Shown here: positions 36,387 through 45,815 of the stretch, one piece after another | Layout of the letters: every line of letters begins with the position of its first letter | Numbering within the stretch: the stretch's first letter is position 1 | DNA from: Tissierella sp. P1 | Lineage (GTDB): Bacteria; Bacillota; Clostridia; Tissierellales; Tissierellaceae | DNA length: 64,000 nucleotides | Assembly: GCF_002266425.1 (NCBI RefSeq) | Contig: NZ_NPMN01000021.1 | Span: 18,271-82,270 of the forward strand | Direction: 5' to 3' | Position numbers and translations under genes: made by a program | The notes under the pieces: model-generated | What the model was told of the DNA's origin: nothing | The model's input: only the letters and a program-made list of their open reading frames with translations | Databases searched by the model: none

Positions 36387-38714
36387 ATGATGAGGACTGA
36401 TTCTTTAACTGCTAAAAGATCTTGGTACGATTTAGGACTTAGGATGGATAAAGGTATAATCATAACAATGATTATGGGATTTTTTCTAGCTCGAGCAAAT
36501 ATACTTAATAAGCTTACTCCTTTTGGATTTGCATTTTTATCTGCTTATATAATAATGAAGAGCTTGAATATTCACATATTACTATCAGTGCTAGTTGGAA
36601 CCTTAACGATACAGGGAGCAAAAGGAGTAAGTTATATATTGGCTTACCTTTTGATTTATATCTTTTTTGCTCTGTTAAAGGAAGAAAAATCCTATTCCTT
36701 ATTAAAAGCATCCTTGGTGGCAGCTTTAATATTTACTAGTTGCAGAGTTCTTGGGGTTGTATTAGGGAATACAATTTTTATTTATGATCTATTTTTAGCC
36801 TTGTTTGAAGGAATAATTGTCTTTACTATGACCTATATTTTTTCTTTTAGTCTTCCTATAGAAAGAACTGGTGGAGCAATTTTAAATAATGAAAAAACAA
36901 TTTGTTCCTTTATAACATTGGCACTAGCATTAGCAGGAATTAAAAATACTATGATATTAGGCATTGCAATCAAAAACTTAGTTAGTATAGTCATAATATT
37001 ATATTTATCCTATAGCTATGGAGCATTTTTTGGCGGAACTACAGGAATAATTCTGGGTATGGTAGCCTATATATCCCATCCAGAAATGCCTTTTATTATA
37101 GGAATATTTGGAATTGCAGGATTATTATCAGGCATATTTAAAGACCTAGGAAGTTTTGGGTCAGCATTAGGATTTTTACTTGGAAATGGAATTATTTCTT
37201 TTTATATAAACGGATTAGGAACGTCTTTTCTTAATTTTAAGGAAATAATAATAGCAACATTATTCTTTTTAATGAGTGTAGATAAAATAGGCATAAAAGT
37301 ATCAGAGATATTTAATATGGATTTAGAGTTTAAGAAAGATTATGCTCAGAAGAGAGATGAAATTGTAGTTAAAAAGCTGAATAGAATGATTGAATTATTT
37401 AATAACTTAAGTGCTACATTTAAAGAATCTGCAGAGGAAAGAGAGTTTCACTCTACAGGAGAGGTATATAGCATGGTGGACGGCATAGCGAATTGTATAT
37501 GTACAGGCTGTTCCAAATATGAAAGTTGTTGGGAGAGAAATTATTACAGTACTTATCAGAATTTTTTTAACCTAGTAGCCCTTGCAGAAATAAAAAGTAC
37601 TGACAATGAAGCTGTTGATTCAGAAACAAGGAAGTTTTGTATCAGACATGGAGAAATAATAGAGGCTGTAGATAGAGCTGTAGAAAGACTTAAACTAAAC
37701 CATAACTGGGAATTGAAATTAAGGGAAAACAGGATTTTATTATCAGAGCAATTAGATGGGGTTGGTAAGGTAATACAAAATATAACTACAGATATTTATA
37801 CAAATCCTACATTTAATAAAGAAATAGAAGAGAATTTATATAAAGACTTAAAAAATAATAGGATAGATATTAAAGATGTATCTGTAGTACAAATAGGAGA
37901 AGAAGATTTCGAGATATTTATAGATTTAAATACACCAGTAAGAAATGATAATAAATTAAAAGCGATGATATCTCAAAGCTTGGATTTTCCAGTGATAAGT
38001 GATTCTAGTTTTAATAGTATATCTAACAGAAGGCAAAGGTTTAAACTTTTAAGATCTAATAGATTTAGTGCTATGACTAAAATGGCAGTTTTGTCTAATT
38101 CAGAGAATAAAATATCGGGAGATAGCTTTACTTTTGGAGAAATTGAAAACACTCATTATTCAGCATTAAGTGATGGAATGGGTATTGGAAGAAGAGCCAA
38201 TGAAGAAAGTAAAGTGGCGATTTCCCTTTTAGAAAGGTTGATGGAAGCAAATGTAGATAAAGATATAATACTGAAGACAATAAATTCTGTTCTAAGAGCA
38301 AAATCTAACGAAGAAATGTTTGCCACTTTAGATATTTCTTTTATAGACTTGTATCTAGGTAAATTACAGATGATAAAAACAGGGGCACCTGCAACTTTTA
38401 TAAAAAAGAAGGATAGAGTTGAAATAATTAATTCTGGGACTTTACCTGTAGGGATATTAAAAGATATTGATTTCAATCTTTATGAGGAGTATGTTGAAGA
38501 TGGAGATATTATTATTATGATGTCAGATGGAGTATTAGATGCAAATAGAGATATAGAGAATGCAGAAGCTTGGATGAAAGATATCATAATAAATATAAAT
38601 AGTATCAATCCTCAGACTATAGCCAATGAAATATTAAAAAGAGCTCAATTGACGGCATCTAACACTAGAGATGATATGACAGTTTTAGTAACAAAAGTTT
38701 GGAAAAACGTATAA
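36387..38714 (+). CDS. spoIIE: stage II sporulation protein E (PP2C phosphatase)
   Basis: The 775-residue membrane phosphatase activates sigma-F in the forespore by dephosphorylating SpoIIAA. It has about ten membrane helices in residues 1-310, a central region with the cysteine motif CICTGCSKYESCW (about 370), and a C-terminal PP2C domain (about 560-775) with YSALSDGMGIGRRANEES, MMSDGVLDANRD and TRDDMTVLV. ATG 36387 is preferred, eight bases after GGGAG. It has its own promoter. Confidence 0.96.
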   Translation: MMRTDSLTAKRSWYDLGLRMDKGIIITMIMGFFLARANILNKLTPFGFAFLSAYIIMKSLNIHILLSVLVGTLTIQGAKGVSYILAYLLIYIFFALLKEEKSYSLLKASLVAALIFTSCRVLGVVLGNTIFIYDLFLALFEGIIVFTMTYIFSFSLPIERTGGAILNNEKTICSFITLALALAGIKNTMILGIAIKNLVSIVIILYLSYSYGAFFGGTTGIILGMVAYISHPEMPFIIGIFGIAGLLSGIFKDLGSFGSALGFLLGNGIISFYINGLGTSFLNFKEIIIATLFFLMSVDKIGIKVSEIFNMDLEFKKDYAQKRDEIVVKKLNRMIELFNNLSATFKESAEEREFHSTGEVYSMVDGIANCICTGCSKYESCWERNYYSTYQNFFNLVALAEIKSTDNEAVDSETRKFCIRHGEIIEAVDRAVERLKLNHNWELKLRENRILLSEQLDGVGKVIQNITTDIYTNPTFNKEIEENLYKDLKNNRIDIKDVSVVQIGEEDFEIFIDLNTPVRNDNKLKAMISQSLDFPVISDSSFNSISNRRQRFKLLRSNRFSAMTKMAVLSNSENKISGDSFTFGEIENTHYSALSDGMGIGRRANEESKVAISLLERLMEANVDKDIILKTINSVLRAKSNEEMFATLDISFIDLYLGKLQMIKTGAPATFIKKKDRVEIINSGTLPVGILKDIDFNLYEEYVEDGDIIIMMSDGVLDANRDIENAEAWMKDIIININSINPQTIANEILKRAQLTASNTRDDMTVLVTKVWKNV

Positions 38715-38759
38715 AATAGTAAATATAAAATAGTAGGTAATATCTTTGGTTTATAAAAT

Positions 38760-38795
38760 AAGGTTGCAAAGAATAAATATTATTCATGCAACCTT
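38760..38795. terminator. hairpin after spoIIE
   Basis: AAGGTTGCA (38760-38768) pairs with TGCAACCTT (38787-38795), with GAATAA/TTATTC nested inside. The plus strand lacks a T-run; the minus strand has TTATTTT. Confidence 0.5.
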
Positions 38796-38803
38796 AAATT
38801 CTG

Positions 38804-38833
38804 TTGACAATTAGGTTATAATAAAGGTATAGT
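38804..38833 (+). promoter_or_regulatory. sigma-A promoter of tilS
   Basis: TTGACA (38804-38809), 18 bases, TATAGT (38828-38833). Confidence 0.65.
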
Positions 38834-38866
38834 TCATATTAAGTTCTATAATTAAGGGTGGTTATT

Positions 38867-40249
38867 TTGAAAAATAAAGTATTATTTACTATTAGGGAGT
38901 ATAATTTGATTGAAGAAAATGATAATATAGTGGTGGGAGTTTCTGGGGGACCAGATTCTATGGCCCTGCTATATGTTTTACTGGAGATTAGAAGTTTAAT
39001 TAACTTTAATATACATGTTGCTCATGTAAATCATGGTGTAAGAGGTGAGGATGCTAGATCAGATCAACTATTTGTTGAAAAGATTGCCAAAAAACTTAAT
39101 TTACCTTATTATACTAAGAATGTAAATATGATTGAGTATGGGAAAGAAGAAGGAATATCAGCTGAAGAAGCTGGAAGAGAATTACGATATGGATTTTTCA
39201 GAGAAATCCTTTCCGAATCAGGCGGTGGAAAGATAGCCGTAGCTCATAATATGAATGATCAAGCAGAAACTTTATTTATGAGGTTTTTGAGAGGAACAGG
39301 AATTGATGGATTAAAGGGTATGGATTTTATAACTCAAGATATAATTAGACCAATACTGGGTATAGATAGAAAGGAAATTGAAGCATATATAGATAATAAT
39401 AAGATAGAAACCGTATTGGACAAAACAAATTTAGAACCTATTTATAGTAGAAATAAGATTAGATTAGAGTTGATGCCTTATATAGAAGAAAATTTCAATC
39501 CTAATATAGTAAATACTCTTTGGAGGATGTCTAGAATTTCTTCTATGGATAGTAGGTTTTTAGAAGAATTTTCTGAGGGAAGATATAATATTATAGTGAA
39601 AAGTCAGGATAAACATAGTATAATTTTAGATGGTGAGAAATTATTACAGGAGCATAGAAGTATTCAGCAAAGGGTTATAAGGCATTCTATATTAAAAATC
39701 AATGGTTCTTTACAGGGAATTACAGAAACTCAAATATCTTCAGTTATAAATCTTTTTATGAACTCCGATACAGGAAAAGAAGTTCATTTGTCAAATAATA
39801 TAGTTGGTAAGATTAGTTATGGGGATTTGATAATTAAAAACGATATTGAAAAAGAGGTAAAGAAATATCTATATAGGTTAAAATTTCCAGGGTTTAATGA
39901 TCTTGAGGATATAGGGTATTCATTTAATATTGAAATTCTTCCTATGAATGATGGTTTTACTATGAATAAGGGTACAAATATTAAATATTTTGATTTTGAT
40001 ATGATTAGAGGGAGCTTAGCTGTAAGAAATAGATTAGATGGAGACAGATTGATGCCATTTGGTATGAGAGGTACAAAAAAGCTTAAAGATTATTTTATTG
40101 ACGAAAAAGTTCCGAAGGAAATAAGAGATAAGATTCCTTTAATAGTAGATGATGAAAATATTTTATGGGTAGTAGGATATAGGATTAATGATTTATATAA
40201 AATTACTAAGAAAACAAAAAGAATTTTATCTATATCTTATAATCTATAG
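38867..40249 (+). CDS. tilS: tRNA(Ile)-lysidine synthase
   Basis: The 460-residue enzyme converts cytidine 34 of the AUA-reading tRNA-Ile to lysidine. The PP-loop ATP site VGVSGGPDSMALLYVL is at about 22-37; HNMNDQAETLFMRFLRGTG (about 126) and RNKIRLELMPYIEE (about 203) follow, and the C-terminal domain includes the DRLMPFGMRGTKKLKDYFID motif. TTG 38867 is preferred, eight bases after AAGGG. The last codons and stop lie inside a dispersed repeat copy. Confidence 0.94.
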   Translation: MKNKVLFTIREYNLIEENDNIVVGVSGGPDSMALLYVLLEIRSLINFNIHVAHVNHGVRGEDARSDQLFVEKIAKKLNLPYYTKNVNMIEYGKEEGISAEEAGRELRYGFFREILSESGGGKIAVAHNMNDQAETLFMRFLRGTGIDGLKGMDFITQDIIRPILGIDRKEIEAYIDNNKIETVLDKTNLEPIYSRNKIRLELMPYIEENFNPNIVNTLWRMSRISSMDSRFLEEFSEGRYNIIVKSQDKHSIILDGEKLLQEHRSIQQRVIRHSILKINGSLQGITETQISSVINLFMNSDTGKEVHLSNNIVGKISYGDLIIKNDIEKEVKKYLYRLKFPGFNDLEDIGYSFNIEILPMNDGFTMNKGTNIKYFDFDMIRGSLAVRNRLDGDRLMPFGMRGTKKLKDYFIDEKVPKEIRDKIPLIVDDENILWVVGYRINDLYKITKKTKRILSISYNL

Positions 40250-40347
40250 GAAAGTTCTTACTCTATAATTTATGTTAATATGAACTTGACCTACATAGAT
40301 TCCCAAAAGGCAACCTTATAATGTTTCGATAGAAGCCTTTTTAATAA
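40238..40347 (+). repeat. dispersed hairpin-ended repeat, copy 4 (overlaps tilS stop)
   Basis: The left end ATAATCTATAGGAAAGTT includes the tilS stop codon. The right end has GATAGAAGCCTTTTTAAT. The middle, TTAATATGAACTTGACC, is shared with copy 6 at 63239. Confidence 0.65.
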
Positions 40348-40379
40348 TTAATTAACAATACATAAGAAGGAGGATTATA

Positions 40380-40916
40380 ATGGAAAATATAATCAAGAGC
40401 GTATTAGTAACAGAAGATGAAATTGAAGAGAAGGTAAAAGAACTAGGAAAACAAATTATGGAGGACTATAAGGGTAAAGATTTAATTTTGGTAGGGATAT
40501 TGAAGGGTGCTGTTATTTTCATGTCAGATTTAGCTAGAAATATAAAGATGCCAATAGGTATGGATTTTATGGCTGTGTCAAGCTATGGAAGATCATCAAC
40601 TTCTACTGGTGAAGTTAGAATAATAAAGGATTTAGATTTTAGTGTAGAGAATAAGGATGTACTAATTGTAGAGGACATAATAGATACTGGCTATACATTA
40701 GCTTATTTAACAGACAATTTAAAGAAAAGAGGAGCTGCATCTGTTAAAGTTTGTACTCTTTTGGATAAACCAGAGAGAAGAAAAGTTGATGTATCTGTAG
40801 ATTATTTAGGCTTTGCTATTCCAGATGAATTTGTAGTAGGATATGGACTAGATTATTCTGAAATAGGGAGAAATCTACCTTATGTAGCAGCACTTAAGGA
40901 AGAAGTATATAGTTAG
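40380..40916 (+). CDS. hpt: hypoxanthine-guanine phosphoribosyltransferase
   Basis: The 178-residue salvage enzyme has LVGILKGAVIFMSDL, VSSYGRSSTSTGEVRI, the PRPP loop VLIVEDIIDTGYTL (about 98-111) and GFAIPDEFVVGYGLDY. It converts hypoxanthine and guanine to IMP and GMP. AAGGAGG precedes the ATG. The order tilS-hpt-ftsH is the standard Firmicute arrangement. Confidence 0.96.
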   Translation: MENIIKSVLVTEDEIEEKVKELGKQIMEDYKGKDLILVGILKGAVIFMSDLARNIKMPIGMDFMAVSSYGRSSTSTGEVRIIKDLDFSVENKDVLIVEDIIDTGYTLAYLTDNLKKRGAASVKVCTLLDKPERRKVDVSVDYLGFAIPDEFVVGYGLDYSEIGRNLPYVAALKEEVYS

Positions 40917-40923
40917 GCCAAGG

Positions 40924-40952
40924 TTGAAAAAACTATATAATGATGGTATAAT
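40924..40952 (+). promoter_or_regulatory. sigma-A promoter of ftsH
   Basis: TTGAAA (40924-40929), 17 bases, TATAAT (40947-40952). Confidence 0.65.
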
Positions 40953-40993
40953 AAAAAGATATTATCTACTCATAAGAGGAGGGAGGACTTGTA

Positions 40994-42806
40994 TTGAGAA
41001 GATTTTTCAAAGGTATTAGTGTGTACCTACTAATAGTAATTGTAATAATGTTTCTAGTAACAACGTTTGGAAATGATGTAGAACAGGTCAAGAAAATCGA
41101 CGTAACTGAATTGGTAGGACATTTGCATAATGGTAGAGTTGAAAGTATCAAGATAATAGGTAAAGAAGTACAAGGTAAACTAAAGGATAATACCCAGTTT
41201 ACCACCATATTACCTGATGAAATGAGATATACGTTTTATTCCGATTATTTAAAGGACTTAGTAGATAGTAAACAAATTACCCTAAGTTCTGAGTTAGAAC
41301 CTACAACTCCTTGGTTTGTAAGTGCGATTCCAACTATATTAATGCTTCTTGTTTTTGCAGTATTTTGGTTTGTATTTATGCAGGCAGTCTCAGGGTGGTG
41401 GAGGAAAAGTAATGTCCTTTGGAAAATCCAGAGCTAGGATGGTCAAGGAAGAAGATGGAAAAATAATTACATTTTCTGATGTAGCAGGATTGGAAGAAGA
41501 AAAAGAAGAACTAAAAGAAATAGTAGATTTCTTAAGAACGCCTAGAAAATATATTGAAATTGGTGCTAGAATTCCAACTGGAGTATTATTAGTTGGACCT
41601 CCTGGAACAGGTAAGACCTATTTATCTAAAGCTGTAGCAGGTGAAGCGGGAGTGCCTTTCTTTACTATATCAGGTTCTGATTTTGTAGAGATGTTTGTAG
41701 GTGTTGGTGCCAGTCGTGTTAGAGATTTATTTGAGCAGGCAAAGAAAAATGCTCCTTGTATAGTGTTTATTGATGAGATTGATGCTGTAGGTAGAAGAAG
41801 AGGAGCAGGACTTGGTGGAGGTCATGATGAAAGGGAGCAAACACTAAACCAACTATTAGTTGAGATGGATGGATTTGCGACTAATGAAGGAATAATTGTA
41901 ATGGCAGCAACTAATAGAGCTGATATACTTGACCCAGCACTTCTTCGTCCAGGTAGATTTGATAGAACAATTTATGTAGGATTACCTGATGTAAGAGGTA
42001 GGGAGGAAATATTAAAGGTTCATACAAAGAACAAACCATTAGATAGTGATGTAGACTTACAAGTAGTTGCTAAGAGAACAGTAGGATTTACTCCTGCAGA
42101 CTTAGAGAACTTAGTAAATGAGGCAGCATTACTTACAGCAAGGTTTGGGCTAAGAACTATACCTATGCATTTGATAGAAGAAGCATCTATAAAAGTTCAA
42201 GCAGGACCTGAAAAGAAATCTAAAGTTGTTAGTGAAAAAGAAAGAAAACTTACAGCTTATCATGAAGCAGGTCATGCGCTTACCTCTAGGCTTACTCCTG
42301 ATACGGACCCAGTTCATATGGTAACGATTATACCAAGAGGAATGGCTGGAGGGTTTACTGCCTATATACCAGAAGAAGACAGAAGCTTTTTAACGAAAAA
42401 ACAAATGGAAGGAAGACTTGTAACTCTTCTTGGCGGTAGGGTAGCAGAGGCTTTAGTTCTAGGAGATATAAGTACAGGTGCTCAAAATGATATTGAAAGA
42501 GCTACTAAGATTGCTAGATCTATGGTTACTCATTATGGTATGAGTGATAAACTTGGACCTATGACTTACGGTACTGATGATGAAGAGGTATTTGTAGGGA
42601 GAGACTTTGGTAGAACTAGAAATTATAGTGAAGATGTGGCAGCTGCCATAGACAAAGAAATGAGACAACTAATTGATACTGCATATAATAAAGCAGAACA
42701 ATTATTAAAAGATAATATTCATAAACTTCATAAAGTAGCAGAAACTTTACTAGAAAAAGAAACCATAGATGGTAAGGAATTCGAAGAGCTATTTGTTGGG
42801 GCATAA
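40994..42806 (+). CDS. ftsH: ATP-dependent zinc metalloprotease FtsH (apparent frameshift)
   Basis: FtsH degrades membrane and regulatory proteins at the membrane. The joined frames give 603 residues: a first membrane helix (about 6-24), an extracytoplasmic region, a second helix (about 100-120), AAA domain with GPPGTGKT (about 200) and [12 protein letters not shown], the second region of homology, and the zinc site HEAGH (about 421). The frame breaks at 41382-41386, where CAGGCAG should read CAGCAG; removing one G gives [21 protein letters not shown] 40994 lies seven bases after GGAGG. Confidence 0.94.
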
Positions 42807-42845
42807 AAATTGGGCAATCCTCAGTTAGGAGGAGCCCATTTTTTA
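42806..42845 (+). terminator. terminator of ftsH
   Basis: TGGGC (42811-42815) pairs with GCCCA (42834-42838) with TCCT/AGGA nested, then T-run. Confidence 0.8.
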
Positions 42846-42904
42846 TATACAAATTTACTAAATATTAATTTGTGACAAAATTTATACAATTTTCTGAAAA
42901 ACAC

Positions 42905-42933
42905 TTTACACCTTTAACAGAATGCTATATAAT
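42905..42933 (+). promoter_or_regulatory. sigma-A promoter of the symporter operon
   Basis: TTTACA (42905-42910), 17 bases and a perfect TATAAT (42928-42933). Confidence 0.75.
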
Positions 42934-42939
42934 GTTATT

Positions 42940-43065
42940 AGATAATTTTAAATAATAGAGCAATACTGCTTTATTTGTAGCAAAATGGTATCCCCAGTTT
43001 GCGAAGCAAATAAAACCCAGTATTAATGGTTTGCCATTTCCATTAATACTGGGTTTTTTATTTTT
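42940..43065 (+). promoter_or_regulatory. attenuator-like leader of the symporter operon
   Basis: Between the promoter and the symporter gene lies a strong terminator: 43013-43029 (core CCCAGTATTAATGG) pairs perfectly with 43040-43056, followed by a T-run. Upstream are a small two-part hairpin (ATAC-TGCT...AGCA...GTAT, 42963-42991) and TTTGC-GAA-GCAAA (42998-43010). AATACTG (42962-42968) is complementary to CAGTATT (43018-43024), part of the terminator's left arm, so an antiterminator is possible. I do not recognise a known riboswitch class. With the ftsH terminator and promoter this accounts for the 313-base gap. Confidence 0.6.
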
Positions 43066-43119
43066 GTGAAAGGAGGGTAGTAGATTAATTACTGATAGGA
43101 GAAAAGAGGAGGTATATTA

Positions 43120-44403
43120 ATGTCAAAACCAAAAAAACTGAAATTGTTTCATAAAATTTTCATCGGTTTATTTTTAGGTATTATGGCAGGAGCTATATTA
43201 TCAGCAATAGGTAAAGATGAGCCTTTTGTCACTTATTTGGTACCGTGGCTGGGACTTTTAGGAGATATTTTCTTGAGGCTTATTCGTATGATAGTTGTTC
43301 CCTTAGTGCTTTTCTCAATAATTAGCGGAGTTGCAAATTTAAGTGAAATTAGAAAACTTAGATCAGTTGGTATAAAAACACTATTTTTCTTTATGTTAAC
43401 AGGTTTTTTATCCATAGGAACTGATGTTGTAATGGCTAATATATTTAAACCAGGTGCTGGACTAAATATTACAGAGTTGAATGCTGGTGAAGTTGTTATT
43501 AGAGAACTTCCAACAGTATTCGAATCAATATTAGGATTATTCCCTGCGAACATTTTTGAATCATTAGCACAAGGTGAGATGCTTCATATAATTTCATTTG
43601 GTATTTTCTGTGGTGCGGGGTTATTACTAATGGGTGAAAGGGGAAGACCTATTATTGATTTGGTAGATAGATGTTCTGAAATGATGTATAAAGTAGTTGA
43701 TATTGTTATAGAGTTTACTCCAATTGGAGTATTTGGACTTATGGCAAAAGCAGTTACAGCATTTGGTGTAGGAATATTTGGCCCTGTATTTAAGTTTATA
43801 TTAGTTGATTATGGTGCAAATATATTTACAATTGCAGTGTATTATTCATTAATACTATATTTTATAGGAAAGGTAGATCCTATTAAGTTCTTTAAAAAAG
43901 CATTTCAGTCTTGGGCCATAGCATTTAGTACGTGTAGTAGTGCTGCTGCTCTGCCAGTGGCCATGAAGATAGGTACTAATGAAATGGGAATTCCAAAGGA
44001 GACTGCAAGTTTTGTTTTACCTCTAGGTGCGACTGCAAATATGAACGGAACTGGTATATATTTTGGAGTTGTTGTAATGTTTGCTGCTCAGCTTTATGGC
44101 ATAGATATTTCTTTGAGTCAACAGATAATGTTAGTTTTAACAGCCACAATGCTGGCTATCGGGTGTGCTGCTGCACCTCAGACGGGGCTTATTATTTCAA
44201 TAGCATTATTAACCAATCTAGGAATTCCATTAGATGGTATAGCATTAATAGCTGGAGTTTATAGAATTGTTGATCAAATTCATACTTCTACTAACTCTGT
44301 TGGTGATTTAGTAGTGGCGGTTTCTGTAGCATCACTAGAAAAAGACTTGAATAGAGAAATATTTAAATATGGAGGCATTCTCACGGCAAAAGAAGTTAGT
44401 TAG
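43120..44403 (+). CDS. dicarboxylate/amino acid:cation symporter (DAACS family)
   Basis: This 427-residue membrane carrier has about eight helices and two re-entrant loops. The family's conserved segments are visible: RLIRMIVVPLVLFSIISGV (about 55), FSTCSSAAALPVAM (serine-rich loop, about 270), ATANMNGTGIYFGVVVMFAAQ (about 305, the NMDGT-type ion and substrate site) and YRIVDQIHTSTNSVGD at the end. It imports glutamate, aspartate, dicarboxylates or a similar amino acid with sodium or protons. It starts the operon with the aminotransferase and cleavage enzyme, so its substrate is probably theirs. GAGGAGG ribosome site. Confidence 0.9.
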   Translation: MSKPKKLKLFHKIFIGLFLGIMAGAILSAIGKDEPFVTYLVPWLGLLGDIFLRLIRMIVVPLVLFSIISGVANLSEIRKLRSVGIKTLFFFMLTGFLSIGTDVVMANIFKPGAGLNITELNAGEVVIRELPTVFESILGLFPANIFESLAQGEMLHIISFGIFCGAGLLLMGERGRPIIDLVDRCSEMMYKVVDIVIEFTPIGVFGLMAKAVTAFGVGIFGPVFKFILVDYGANIFTIAVYYSLILYFIGKVDPIKFFKKAFQSWAIAFSTCSSAAALPVAMKIGTNEMGIPKETASFVLPLGATANMNGTGIYFGVVVMFAAQLYGIDISLSQQIMLVLTATMLAIGCAAAPQTGLIISIALLTNLGIPLDGIALIAGVYRIVDQIHTSTNSVGDLVVAVSVASLEKDLNREIFKYGGILTAKEVS

Positions 44404-44444
44404 AAATAAATATTAACTGTATATCTTAAGAAGGGGGAATTACA

Positions 44445-45815
44445 ATGAGTTCAAACAAGGCACCAAAGAACTGTGTATTTTATAGAAATCAAAATTGGAT
44501 TTATCCTAGGATTGAAAAGGGAGAAGGAATATATTTAATTGGGGAAGATGGAAAAAAATATATAGATGGATGTTCTGGGTCTGCAGTAGCGAATATAGGT
44601 CATGGCAATAAGGAGATTGCTGAGTTTGCAAAGGAACATATTGAAAGAATTGCTTTTACTCACTTATCTAGATGGACAGTTGACTCAATTGAAAAATGTG
44701 CAGAAAGAATTGTGTCTTGGTGTCCCAAGGGATTAAATCATGTATATTTTGTATCTGGTGGTTCTGAAGCAACAGAAACTGCAATGAAGATGGCAAGGCA
44801 ATATTATGTTGAAAGAGATGGGAACAAATCGAGTAAGTGGAAGATTATATCCAAATGGAATTCTTATCATGGTGCGACATTAGGATCTCTATCAATGACA
44901 GGAACCATAGGAAGAAGAAAAATTTATGATCCTTTGTTAACTAATTTCCCTAAGATCAGCCAATTCTATCATTATAGAAACCCTTGGGGAGCAAAAACTT
45001 TAGAAGAAACCAGTATACTTGCTGCCAAAGAATTGGAAATAGAAATTCAGCGTCATGGATCAGATAATATTGCTGCATTTATTTCTGAGCCAGTAGTAGG
45101 ATCGGCAGCACCGGGTTCCTATCCTGAAAAAATCTATTTTGATATGGTAAGAGAAATCTGTGATAAATATGACATTCTATTTATAATGGATGAGGTCATG
45201 GCAGTCTCAGGTAGAACAGGAAAGAAAATGGCATCAAATCATTTCGATGTTAAGCCAGACATCATAGTAGTTGCCAAAGGTTTAAGTAGTGGATATACTC
45301 CAATAGGTGCAGCAGTATGTAGTTCTGAAGTCTTTGAAACAATTATGGTTAGAGGTTCAGGTAATTTTATTCATGGTCATACTTACGCAGGTAATCCATT
45401 GTCCTGTGGAATTGCTGATAAGGTAATGGAAATCATTGAAAGAGATAATTTTATTGAAAATTGTGCTGTACAAGGAAATTATCTAATGAAGAAATTAGAA
45501 GATTTATATAATTATCCTATAGTAGGAGACATTAGAGGAAAAGGTCTTATGATAGGTGTTGAGTTTGTTAAAGACCAAGAAACAAAAGAGCCATTTGATG
45601 TATCCGGCAATGTGAGAGGTAAAATTACTAATAATTGTTTAAAGGAAGGTTTAGTTCCATATCCAGGTGGAGGATCAGTTGATGGAGTAAGAGGTGATCA
45701 TATATTGTTAGCTCCTCCAATAAATATAACTAAGGAAGAAATAGATTTACTATATGAAAAATTAGAAAATGCAATAAAAAAGACATCTGAGGAATTGCAG
45801 GGGGTAATAGTATGA
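44445..45815 (+). CDS. class III (omega-amino acid type) aminotransferase
   Basis: This 456-residue PLP enzyme is of fold type I. YFVSGGSEATETAMKMAR (about 103-120) binds the cofactor phosphate, SYHGATLGSLSMTG follows, FIMDEVMAVSGRTGK carries the PLP aspartate, and VVAKGLSSGYTPIGA holds the Schiff-base lysine (about 286). The class works on amino groups distant from the carboxylate, as in beta-alanine, GABA, ornithine or beta-amino acids. Its gene overlaps the beta-keto acid cleavage enzyme gene (ATGA), which suggests that its product is a beta-keto acid, made from a beta-amino acid. AAGGGGG ribosome site. Confidence 0.88.
   Translation: MSSNKAPKNCVFYRNQNWIYPRIEKGEGIYLIGEDGKKYIDGCSGSAVANIGHGNKEIAEFAKEHIERIAFTHLSRWTVDSIEKCAERIVSWCPKGLNHVYFVSGGSEATETAMKMARQYYVERDGNKSSKWKIISKWNSYHGATLGSLSMTGTIGRRKIYDPLLTNFPKISQFYHYRNPWGAKTLEETSILAAKELEIEIQRHGSDNIAAFISEPVVGSAAPGSYPEKIYFDMVREICDKYDILFIMDEVMAVSGRTGKKMASNHFDVKPDIIVVAKGLSSGYTPIGAAVCSSEVFETIMVRGSGNFIHGHTYAGNPLSCGIADKVMEIIERDNFIENCAVQGNYLMKKLEDLYNYPIVGDIRGKGLMIGVEFVKDQETKEPFDVSGNVRGKITNNCLKEGLVPYPGGGSVDGVRGDHILLAPPINITKEEIDLLYEKLENAIKKTSEELQGVIV

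Noticed and set aside
41349..41437. Programmed frameshift in ftsH
   Set aside because: There is no slippery heptamer; the extra G in CAGGCAG is simply explained as an error, like the other indels.
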